64,000 nucleotides of DNA from Globisporangium splendens (lineage: Eukaryota; Oomycota; Peronosporomycetes; Pythiales; Pythiaceae): NCBI GenBank assembly GCA_006386115.1, contig VFIW01000026.1:186001-250000 (forward strand). Reading direction: 5' to 3'. A program made the translations under genes and the position numbers. Below, piece after piece: positions 47,937-57,686 of this stretch. Position 1 is the first letter of the stretch. Each line of letters opens with the position of its first letter. Under the pieces are notes generated by a model. It was not told the DNA's origin, did no database searches, and saw only the letters and a program-made list of their open reading frames with translations.

Positions 47937-48909
47937 CGAGTCTGCTGAGGCCAAGAAGCTCTCGAAGCTAATGCTGCGCGCGGGCGAACGACAGTGGACC
48001 GTCAGCAACGCATGCCACGTGTGTTACAAGAACACGAGTAGGTTTGGCAGCAGCCACATCCAGTGTGCAGGGTGCAGTCAGATGACCTGCAAGGCGTGCT
48101 CCATGGACAAGAAGATCTTCCAGATCGACAAGAAAACGAACAAACCCATGGAAGACCGCTTTTGCAAGCTCTGCCTGAACAAACTGGTCGCAAAAAAGGC
48201 GAAAGCGCCTCAGCGAGAGCGACGTGACCGGATGGACTCTGCGCCTGTGGATACTGGAATCCCTACACAGCGGGACCGCTGGGATTCGGCTCCAGTGTCT
48301 CTCGGAATCGCTGCGATGGATATTTCCCGAGCTGAGCAGATCCCGACTCGAAAAGCCGAGTCCAGGTCCATGTGGTCGCAATCCACCTCCACGTCGTCGT
48401 CGTTTGATGACAGCGAGCTGCTCCGTAGCAGTAATGAGCGACCGTCAACGCCCGAGTCTCGCTCGAAAGCGAAGCAGCCCGCCACCAAGACCAAGACCGA
48501 GTCCAAACAGGACTTTGCGTCGAGTATTTATTTCTCCACGGCTTCTTTCTCGAGCATTGCCTCGTCGTCCAGTGTTTCGAGCGCCTCGAGTGTGTTGTCG
48601 TCGAGCACGGCGTCGAGCATGTCGTCATCAAGCGGACGGGATAGCCAGCCAGAGCCCAGCCGCAGCACGAAACCAAAGCATGTCGACGACGACCTGGAGA
48701 TGAGACGAACGACCGGTCTCGGTTCGTTTGACTTGGAGATGGATCTGCTCGGCGCCATCAGCGACATGCAGCGTCAGACCTCGTCGAGCGAAAACTCCAC
48801 GAGCCAGACTCATCACGATCTCTCGCGCAGGCGAGTGCGAGAGCGCTTCATCACCGACTTGTACGTCTCGCCGCCACCATCTCCAACCAAGGTGGGCTTC
48901 TTCGCGTAG
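47191..48909 (+). CDS. SF15: START-FYVE-like protein, intronless, long Ser-rich tail
   Basis: A single exon of 572 codons plus stop. The start at 47191 is the one shared with SF14; the frame is open upstream to about 47020 but has no family similarity there. START domain about residues 10-260, then finger CHVCYKNTSRFGSS...CAGCSQMTCKACS...RFCKLC with eight Cys. The 170-residue tail is extremely Ser-rich (about residues 450-490), carries TGLGSFDLEMDLLGA (LxxFDL) and ends RFITDLYVSPPPSPTKVGF (DLY). It has no intron although its partner SF14 has one. Confidence 0.92.
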   Translation: MVSDMYSSNGRRVPQIQLTHSEQSHYDAIVANVLQTAIKEYAGFQGFIDTDDWAYVRRRKQMSVYRSLQPCDDPRATVMVGTGLIPGTLEDVMDGLYCDTTSELRGVKTFIKYKFLDGAVLNVSERRTPQAPFRFAGIKWTAATAAWGVAKNRDLLTYDRMGTITDRQGNELAYHVLTSIDRPEWPANNIKGIQRTEITTCYLYKRHKHRVVQCFMWGKIYDINNSGPIVQRIAEYVAASTWLNVVRSVESAEAKKLSKLMLRAGERQWTVSNACHVCYKNTSRFGSSHIQCAGCSQMTCKACSMDKKIFQIDKKTNKPMEDRFCKLCLNKLVAKKAKAPQRERRDRMDSAPVDTGIPTQRDRWDSAPVSLGIAAMDISRAEQIPTRKAESRSMWSQSTSTSSSFDDSELLRSSNERPSTPESRSKAKQPATKTKTESKQDFASSIYFSTASFSSIASSSSVSSASSVLSSSTASSMSSSSGRDSQPEPSRSTKPKHVDDDLEMRRTTGLGSFDLEMDLLGAISDMQRQTSSSENSTSQTHHDLSRRRVRERFITDLYVSPPPSPTKVGFFA

Positions 48910-51025
48910 AATGGAGCCGCAATATTAGGCAGAAAATTTTGAAAAAGCAGAGGTGAATGCCATTGACAGCGGTATCGATGGACACCTACGAATATATTAT
49001 TATTAGCACTTGCTGCATCGTGCAAGGTGGATATTTCAATTTGGCAGAGAACCATTTTCACTTTTCCATTTACGATTTTTTTGCCAGAGGCAAGATGCCT
49101 CAAGCGTACTGTAGTCCTCTGTGAGCGCTGGCGCCACGGAGGATTGCGCATCCACTGCAGGAGTAGACGAAAGTTTAGTGGAGCTGCCTTTCCAACGGGA
49201 AAATGCAAATGATACATAGTGGAACGGAGTCAACGTGACGTAAATCCACGTCTGTAAAGTTATTACTAGCACTTCCGAAAAAGTACGCTCCATATGCAGG
49301 ACCAGCAGTCAGCACCGTATCATACTTCACTCCTGCTGGTCATCTCTGTCCTGTCCGCGGAAAGTCGAATGCTCGCAACGTGCGTCTCGAGTCCTTCTTG
49401 TGCTGCTTATTGGCCCTTCCGCAGTCGCCAGCGCTGCAGTCAGCCTCCAATATTTCGTTCGTCTGAAGCAAGAAGAGGACAGGCGCAATCCACTATCCCC
49501 GTGCCAATGCTGCTGATGTAGCCATGCAGGAATTTTAGAGACCAGATATCAGACAAGGCAGTTTATCGGAAGTCAGAGAGCTGCAACGAACAGCATGAAT
49601 GATGATCTCTACTATCAGACCGGATCTTATACGAGGCGACTGCGCCACTGACGTTGGAAAAGTTTAACCCGTTTCTGCAAAGCTCTCTCTGTCAGCAAGG
49701 TCAAGTCCACGCGCAATGATCAGCGATCGCACGTCAATCAGTAGCGGCGTTCAGCTTTAACCAGCTTGGTGAGCACCGCTGGAGCTCAGTCAGATTTCAG
49801 CTCTGTTCATCTCTCTTCCATCATCAACCGAGTACGAGGTGATAGTACGGAAAGGATCGGGCGAAAGTCTCACTTCGGTGATATGGATCTGGAACTCGCC
49901 CTACGCACAGTATGTGATGTCAAGAATGCATCAAGGTCTCCGCGAAGGAGTTCAGAACGTACACCTCGCATTTCACGCCGTGGGCAGCGCCACCACGCCT
50001 TGGGCTCTTTTATTCGCAGTCGACTGACACGAGCATGTCCTCCTGTCCACGCTATCCAGGCGCTGTTTGGTTCCCCACGATCTGCTGAGGCGGTCAGCGC
50101 ACACGAAACACATGGGGAGGTCCGTGTGCGTCAACGAGGAGTTGACTTTGGTAGTCAGATCCCCCCCCATATGACGTGGGACGTGGCACTGTTACTCACC
50201 AGAGACTTGATTGATTGACCTTCTCGGAGTATCTAAACCTGTTTATATGCTATTTATTTGTTAACTGACATTTCTTCTTGTATTCAGTATGTCATTCTGC
50301 ATCTTTATATTACGTTCCTTTCCGAATGCTAATTCGTGAGGTGAGATGCAAAGGCATGTGGCCACGATGGGAAGATAACCACTTTCGAACGACTGACAGA
50401 TTTCTGAACGCAGCAGCGCCCTCGCTTTACGAGCATCCCGATCAACCTCATTAGTTATTAAATACCCATTTCAAGAGAAACTAAGAGCTGAGAATCGGAG
50501 AAAGTCATTAAGATCCAGGTAGCATTTCGATTGTCTCGTCGCTGTCCCCATCATCGCACCCAAAAGTTGATTACAAGACGGTCCTGTTTATAAAATCAGC
50601 ATTCACAGAAGATACACATTACCAATTGGCGGTATCTTGTCCATATTAACAGCGAAAAGCGTTGGTAACAGCGACCATCGAGTCTTAATTCATATTAAAT
50701 TACCCTGAAGCGCCCACTATTTCTGGAACTAATCCTTCTTCCCAACCAGTGCGCTGATTCGGGACAACGAACACGAGATGGAGGAAAAAAATGTGGCTCT
50801 GACGCAAACTACGCGACCGAAAGCCTCCCACGCACTCGCGCACACTACAGTCCGCTACGTACGCCTCACGTACGCCAAGCGCCTACTTCCGTCTGTCCCT
50901 CGCTTCGTGCGCTTGTCAGGCGCTCTTCCCACGCATCCAGCTCGTCCAGCTGGTCCGTTCAATCGCCAACGTGCCCGCTCGCGTCCAGCTGGCAGATTAG
51001 ATAGAAGCAGAAGAAGCAAGCAAAT
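48910..51025. other. Intergenic, SF15 to SF16
   Basis: 2.1 kb, AT-richer than the genes, with no supported feature. Confidence 0.5.
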
Positions 51026-52567
51026 ATGAGCGAGAGCGAGAGCCGCGACTCGTGCGCGGCGCCGCCGCCAACGGCCGTGGGTGCCGATCCGCGCGCGTCG
51101 TCGTCCTGGCGCGCGTCGTCACAGCTGTTCCCGACGATCCACCTGACCAAGGAGGAGCAGATCCACTACGACGTGACCGTCGGCCGCGTACTGCAGCGCA
51201 CGCTCACCGAGTACGAGAACTTCCGCGGACAGGTGAACAAGGACAACTGGGAGCTCGTGCGCAAGCGCAAGCAGATGAGCATCTACCGCAACCTGCAGGG
51301 GCTCGGCAACCCGCGCGTGACGCTCATGATGGGCACGGGGCTGATCCCCGGCACCGTCGAGGAAGTCATGGACGGGCTCTACAGCGACAACACGGACGAC
51401 CTGCGCGCCGTGCGATCGCTCATCAGGTACAAATTTGTCGATGGTGGCGTGTTCCACGTGTGCGAGAGCCGCACGCCCGAGGCGCCATACCGGTTCGCAG
51501 GCATCAAGTGGACGGCGGCCAAGGCGCCACTCGGTGGCACGCTCATCAAGAACCGCGACCTGCTCACGTACGAGCGCATGGGCATGACCACGGACGCCAA
51601 CGGGAACGAGATCGCGTACCACATCCTGCAGTCGATCAACCGACCTGAGTGGCCAGCCGATTGCATCAAGAACATTCGGCGCGCATACACGTCGACGTGC
51701 TACTTGTTCCGTCGTCGCAACAATGTCGTCGAGTGTTTCCTCTGGGGCGAGTACTACGCAAACGGTCACGTCGTGCAGAAACTCGCGGATTACGGCGTGT
51801 GCGGTCTCTGGATGAACGTTTTGTACGCGCCGCAATGCTCCGAGGCGAAGCGACTCACGCAGTTGATGGCGCGCGCGACGTCCGGCACGATCTCGCTCAG
51901 TGGTTCGTGCGACAATTGTCACCAGCGACCCGGGTATTTCGACAAACTGCGGTCGTGCGCTGGATGCCGCCAACGGATCTGCAAGGGCTGCACGACAGTG
52001 CGCAAGATCTTCAAGCTTGACTGGCATACGAAGACGATCCTCACGGAGAAATTCTGTCTGCTTTGTGTGACTTCGGTCACGAACCGATCTGTTGCAGTGG
52101 TTGGGCGCTTCGGCGATGCCCACTCGGCTTCCAGCACCTCGGACAGCAATTATGGCGCGAGCGAAGAGTACGAAGGCAATGAGCGAGTAACCAAGCTGCG
52201 AAGAGGACCAACGTCCGTGCCGCAGTTGCACAACCGAACCACATTGTCCTCAACGTTCCAGAGCTCAGCTCCAGGCAACTTGGGCACGAATCACATCGTG
52301 CCACCCCCAAGCAGTCTAGGCGGCAGCGAAATCAACGAAGAGGAGACGTTTGAGCTCACGGAAGCGAATCTGCGCAATTTCGAGCTGGGTATGAGCACAG
52401 TCGAAAGGGAGACAACGACGGCGCTGGACGAAGAGCCCAAGATTGTTGGACCCGAGGATATCTCGCCAATTGAGACCGAAGGACCGATTCTGGAGCGCGA
52501 TGGCCAGGACCGGTACTTCGTGGACATGCACACCAATAAAGTGCGACCAGGTCGTGCGTCAGTCTAA
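51026..52567 (+). CDS. SF16: START-FYVE-like protein, intronless, intermediate type
   Basis: A single 513-codon exon, the last member of the array. Start MSESESRDSCAAPPPTAVGA, an Ala-rich lead as in subfamily A but without its TSYATTAAAY signature. The START domain combines B-type blocks (MGTGLIPGTVEEVMDGLYSD) with A-type ones (FLWGEYYANGHVVQKLADYG), plus a small insertion (KAPLGGTLIKNRDLL). Finger CDNCHQRPGYFDKLRSCAGC...ICKGCTTVR...KFCLLC, eight Cys. The tail has LTEANLRNFELGMSTVE, a variant (FEL) of the LxxFDL motif, and ends RYFVDMHTNKVRPGRASV in place of DLY. Confidence 0.92.
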   Translation: MSESESRDSCAAPPPTAVGADPRASSSWRASSQLFPTIHLTKEEQIHYDVTVGRVLQRTLTEYENFRGQVNKDNWELVRKRKQMSIYRNLQGLGNPRVTLMMGTGLIPGTVEEVMDGLYSDNTDDLRAVRSLIRYKFVDGGVFHVCESRTPEAPYRFAGIKWTAAKAPLGGTLIKNRDLLTYERMGMTTDANGNEIAYHILQSINRPEWPADCIKNIRRAYTSTCYLFRRRNNVVECFLWGEYYANGHVVQKLADYGVCGLWMNVLYAPQCSEAKRLTQLMARATSGTISLSGSCDNCHQRPGYFDKLRSCAGCRQRICKGCTTVRKIFKLDWHTKTILTEKFCLLCVTSVTNRSVAVVGRFGDAHSASSTSDSNYGASEEYEGNERVTKLRRGPTSVPQLHNRTTLSSTFQSSAPGNLGTNHIVPPPSSLGGSEINEEETFELTEANLRNFELGMSTVERETTTALDEEPKIVGPEDISPIETEGPILERDGQDRYFVDMHTNKVRPGRASV

Positions 52568-53038
52568 GGAGAAGGCTGTGTGCGCATAAGAGAGAGTGGG
52601 AAGCGGTGTTGCGAATGCAGCAACCCAAAGTTAACGATCTCACCCATCGAAATCTCAGCTTTTTAAGGACACCACACCCAGTTTGATGCCAACGTAGCAG
52701 CGCTTCGCGTCGAGAAAGGACCAAAAGTAAACGAGAGACACGTTAGAGCTTCTCGTTTGTCTCTTCTTCTGCGTGCGCTGCGTGCATCTTGATGTGTTTT
52801 TGAGCAAACGAATAAATATGAACAAGAAACCAAGAAAGATCAAATTGTCGTCGCTTGCCATGATTTATCGTTTATAAGAGCACTCCTTGTTGACCCTCGT
52901 CTACCCAGTTTTCACGGTAATCACATTTACAAATCATCTACCAATCCAGTTTGTCCATTGATTATTCTCGATTTGAGCCAATCAAAGATGCACTTGAACT
53001 CATTCCGCAATTTCCCTTTTCGTACTGAGAACACGAAT
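52568..53038. other. Intergenic, SF16 to TMEM222-like gene
   Basis: No gene seen; it marks the right end of the START-FYVE array. Confidence 0.5.
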
Positions 53039-53872
53039 ATGGCGAGCACTGCGGACGAGATGCGCGTGGCCATCGACGACGCTGCGGGGGGCGAGGAAGA
53101 GCGCGGAGATCTGCTCATGGAGGAGAAGAAGAGCAGCAGTGTGCACCGTGGAAAGTCACCAGCGCCAGCAGTGATGCCAGCCGTCGATCCCGCAAAGCAG
53201 CGGTTTCCGTTCTGCATCGTCTGGTCGCCGATCCCCGTGCTCACGTGGGTCCTGCCCTTTATCGGCCATCTCGGCATCGCTGACTCCAAAGGGTGAGCCG
53301 AGCTCCGTGCGCAAAGCTGCTATGCGCATCGTGTGCGTGTGTCTACGTGTATTCATAATGAGCTCACGTATGTATGTGTATGTATTTGGTTGAAGTGTGA
53401 TCTTTGACTTTGCTGGACCATACACGATCGGCCGCGACAACTTCGCGTTTGGGATCCCGACGCGGTACGTGCAGTGCACCGTGAAGAAAGATGAAGTGGA
53501 GAAGTGGGACGCTGCGGTCGATGATGGATGCGCGGTGTACGCGACGCGGATGCACAACCTCTGGTACGTTGTCCAGTGTTTAAGACGTCGGTGCTGGTGC
53601 ATTGGACTTTTTTTCGATGAGAGACTAATTCGTGGATGCATCTCCTGATAATCTGTTTGATGTGGCGCAGTTGCGATAATTGTCACTCGCATGTGGCAGA
53701 GTGTCTGGAAAACATGCAGTACAAGGGGATCAAACGGTGGAACATGGTGATGCTGTGCTTCTGGGTGTTCTTTTGCGGGCGATACGTGGACACTATCGGG
53801 TTCCTCAAGTCCTGGGTGCCGTCGCTTCTTATCCTAGCGTTTGTTCTGTTTGTTCATTCGACAGCATCATGA
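53039..53872 (+). CDS. TMEM222: TMEM222/DUF778 family membrane protein
   Basis: Exons 53039-53292, 53396-53563 and 53671-53872 give 207 residues, the normal size for TMEM222. The family core is plain: RFPFCIVWSPIPVLTWVLPF and IGHLGIAD in exon 1, VIFDFAGPYTIGRDNFAFG in exon 2, and HNLCCDNCHSHVA across junction 2, followed by RWNMVMLCFWVFFCGRYVDT and a hydrophobic end. About three membrane segments are expected. The family includes plant RTE1 (ethylene-receptor modulator) and metazoan TMEM222; the biochemical role in protists is not established. An ATG at 52988 would add 17 residues; 53039 was chosen because it gives the usual length. The gene converges on the minus-strand Kelch-IFT88 locus, with only about 130 bp between stops. 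Confidence 0.9.
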
Positions 53873-54005
53873 GCACTGCGTGTGTATTTGTTATATCTGC
53901 TGGGGTGCTGACGTTGTGCCTAAAGGAAGCAATAGCAACCTTATTGTACACATGGAATGGTCTCCTCAATGGAATTCGGTTAACTCTTATTGTTTGACGT
54001 GTCCT

Positions 54006-57000
54006 TTAGGCTGCAATGCTGATCTGCAAAGAAAAAGAAGGAGAGCAGAAGAAACCTCCATGAAGCTTTGCCAGTTTTGCCTGGAACCCATCGCAGTGCT
54101 GTCCAAGATCTTTGCAGATCGCGACCAAGTGCCTCAAGCACTCGAGATTCTCTGGGTAATCTTGATGAATTTGTTCGTAGAGTACCATGGCTTTCTGGTA
54201 CGCACCCTGCGTCGGTAGCAACTCGTGACCATGAGCCTCCATTTGACTTCAGTTGACTGGATTTGGCTCGCGCGCTCAAAGAACTGGATGGCTTTCTCGT
54301 AGAGCTCACTCTTCACGTACCATACGCCGAGCCAGGAGATGACGTCAAGGTTGATCGGGAAATACCAATATGATTCTAAATGGTAATGGAACGCCTGGGT
54401 CTCGTCGTCGTCTTTGTTGAAGATCTGTCCCAGTCGTGCGAAAACGCCCGGATCGGCGACGCTTTTCGGCGGGTGCTGGTGTTTCCCGTTCCTTTCGGGT
54501 TTGTCGGAGCTGCCACCGAAGCAAGAGATCAAGATGTTGAACCATTTCGCTGCCTGGCGGTAGTTGCCCATCATGTCGTGTAGACTCGCAATCTGGTACA
54601 GCACTTCGGTGTTGCTTGGGACGATACTGTGCAGCTTCTCGAACGCCTGCAGTGCTTCGTTCAGGATTCCCATCTTGATGTTCACGAGACCGAGGTTATA
54701 GACTGCTTCAATGCAATCCGCTTCGACACCGATTGCTTCCAGGAACAGCTCTTTTGCACGCTCGCACTCGTTCTTGACGTACAGGCAGTTGCCTTTGTTG
54801 ACGAGTACTTTCGCGTTGTATCGCTGGTGGCGAACTGCCATGGACGCGTATTTATCTGCTTGGTTGGTGTCGCCCTCGATGAAGTACAAGTAGCTGAGAT
54901 TCGTCGCTGCCATGGCTTTGTGGACCTGGTCTTTTTTCTCCAAAGACTTGAGTACTTCGATCGCTTTTTCAAAATCCTTTTGCTTCAGGAAGCAATGTGC
55001 TTTACAGATCTCCACTTCGCTTGCAAGATGCTCGTGGTTTTCCTGCTTCAAGGCGTCGATGACCCAGGTATACCCAGCGAGCCAATCCTTCTTGTCGAGT
55101 GCCGGGGCACACAACTTCGCGGCGATCAAGATATACTCCATGGACTTTTTGCGACGTGCTCGAATCTCGGCTTTGAGTCCATCGGTCTTCAGGTTGTGCA
55201 AGTGATCTTTCGAAGACGTATGGCGGTCATCGTTTCCACCGTCCTTGGACTCGCTCGCAAGCGCTTCTTCCTCCTCTTCTTCCTCCGAGAGTCCCTCCAT
55301 AGGGATACTGATCAGATTCGTGAACTCGCGTCGCATCTTTTCGTGCTCGCCGATCGCGTAGTAGCAGATGATCAAGTTGAAGCCAGACTGGAAATCCGCG
55401 TTACCCTCCATGATGTCTTCAAAAGTTGCTGCCGCGTCCTGGTAATGGCCTAGTTTGATCTGCACCGTGCCGATATTGCGCTTGATCTTGTACCGGATCT
55501 CCTTGCTGGTGTTTGGAATTTGATCGAGCGCCATACGGTACATGCGAATCGCGGTGGGGTACTGCTGCTGCTCAAAGTAGATGTTCCCAATGTTGATCCC
55601 ATTCGAGTAGTGCAGATTGTCGGCGGTGCATGGGTACTTTTGGATGTTTTCGAGGTACGAGTCGTTGTCCGTGTGCTCGAAACCCGAAAAGCAGCAATGA
55701 TTGCAACTCTGTTGTTGGTCAATGTCGCTGTAGGTGCAGTAGCTTCCGAGACACGAAGAATTGGAGCAGTCGACGCCATAGTATCCGTCATCGCAGCGAC
55801 AATTGCCGTAAAGGCATTTTCCGTGCAAAGAGCAGTTCTTGGGCAATTGTTGAGGTAGTATTGACAGAGATCGCCGAGCGAGCTTCCTGGGTACGTTGTC
55901 TCGACCTGGTACAAATACTCTTTTTCAAACCCATGACCCCCGAACACGAATGTTTTGTCAAAGCCCTCATGGTATGTGGCCATGTGACCTGCTCGCTGCG
56001 ACGGGTGAGCCCACTGAAGCTCCTGAGCAAGATCCGTCCGTCCATCGCTGCGGTCGCGGCAGCCGTCCCAGCCAGGAGCTTGACGTCGAGCTTGAAGGGT
56101 GAACACAGGCTCCAAGTTTGAACCTCGCGTCGGCTCGGCAAAGACCGAAAACTATGCAGACGGACCACAAGAGTAAGTGAGTTATTGCTCTTTCGTGCGT
56201 GGATGTGGTATTTTCTTACATTGAATGTGCCGTAATACCGCTCCTTGATGAAGTAGTACCCATCGAGGGTATCTGGTAAGTCTGCTGGCGGCACAAACGC
56301 CTTGTAGTTGCCACTGTGCTCCAATTTGCGCGCTTGCAGGTCGTCCGTGCAGGCATCCGGGTAAAGCGCATGCACGAAACTGGTCTGCTTCACCCATCGA
56401 TTTGCACCTGCACAGCCACCACGCAAGCAAAAAAAGAAAAGCAACGTTCAAGCGTCTACCAAGGCATCAATTGCGAGGGAGATGGAGCCACATACTCGTG
56501 TTGTACTGCCACGTGTCGTCGTCGTAGTAGTTTGTGATGTACCCGCCGAAGAGGACAAACACGCCACCCTTGGCAGCGATGAGCGTGTGGTCGAGTCGTG
56601 GAGGCAGCACTTTTTCTAGTCTGCGGTCGCTCTCATCAGTTGTCGGCGTGATTTCCTCCCAGAGACCCGTGCTCAAGTTGTACTTCCAGAAATCTTGCAG
56701 GTAGTACGGATGCGTTGGGAAGGGGATGAAGCCATTGCCTCGCACCGTGAGTGTTCCGCGTCCAGCACCTCGCCCCGTTGTCGATGGATACGGGAAAAAC
56801 GTGCGGTACCCGCCGTGAATGAAGATCGCGTGGTCGTAGTACACAACCGAGTGGCCAGCTCGTCCCGTTAGCCACGTGAGGGTGTACTGCGCGTCAATGC
56901 TGAGCGCCGGGTCGATCAGCGTTAAGTCGGGACACACCACGGTCTCGGTGATGTCTGTCCACTTGTTGGTGGCCATGTCGTACACCCAGAGATCGTTGAG

Positions 57001-57567
57001 GTTGCAGCCACCCCATTCAGCCCCCGAGTTGAGCACTTGCCACATCGAATCGCGACAGCTATCGTCAGCATACCGCGTGCAGTCTACAGAGAAGAAAATG
57101 AGGCTACGTCAACACGACGCACATCAAAACGAAAATGCAATGCAAGACTCGCTGACATCATAGCTCCAGACGTTGTTGAGGTACACGGCGACGCGCACTT
57201 CGGTCGAGTCTGTCGGGCGTGCGATTTTGTCCTCGTGCGACAAGAACTCGAGCGTGCCGTTCACTTTGTGGATCTCATACGTCTTGGGAATGTGCGTCCT
57301 CGTCGAGTCCTCGGTTCGTCCGCCAAACACGATTAGTTGTGTCTTGTAAAAGCACATCGAGTGACCGCGGCGCACGTCGGGACCATCGGAGTCAGTCCAT
57401 TTCCACTCTTTCCAGGCGAACGCTGCAACAACACAAGTCGTAGACCATCGTTCAGCACAGTCAGACATGCGTACACAGGCTCCAGGATGGCGTATCCAAG
57501 CAGCTACTTACCTGACGACAAGAGCAACAACGACCAGAGAACGAGCAAATATGTGGATTTGTGTCAT
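54006..57567 (-). pseudogene. IFT88: Kelch/EGF-like protein fused in frame to IFT88 TPR region; several frame breaks
   Basis: Read on the minus strand. Exon 1 57512-57567 gives a hydrophobic leader; exon 2 57157-57422 and exon 3 56496-57083 give Kelch blades (RRGHSMCFYKTQLIVFGG, LNDLWVYDMATNKW, RAGHSVVYYDHAIFIHGG, HTLIAAKGGVFVLFGG); exon 4 is 56220-56407; exon 5 runs from 56151 to the end. Exon 5 holds another blade (AGHMATYHEGF...FVFGGHG), an EGF-like stretch (CSLHGKCLYGNCRCDDGYYG, CCFSGFEHTDND) and, from about 55598, IFT88. The IFT88 part has NIGNIYFEQQQYP, MALDQIPNTSKEIRYKIKRN, GFNLIICYYAIGEHEKM, AAKLCAPALDKKDW, ALYN-type TPR units and FFERASQIQ. IFT88 is an IFT-B train subunit needed to build flagella. 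The IFT88 N-terminus and C-terminal tail are missing. One-base breaks occur near 57558, 57156, 55842 and 54206. A fusion gene in decay is likeliest; sequencing error is the alternative. Confidence 0.7.
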
Positions 57568-57686
57568 TGCCTTCAAAAAATGAGCAGGGTACGAGTCCAG
57601 GCCATTCAGCGACGGTTCGGGAAGTGCTCCGCGGTTTTTCTTCCATGAAAAAAGTGCACTGTTAAATTTAGGACGGATCGTGGGGC

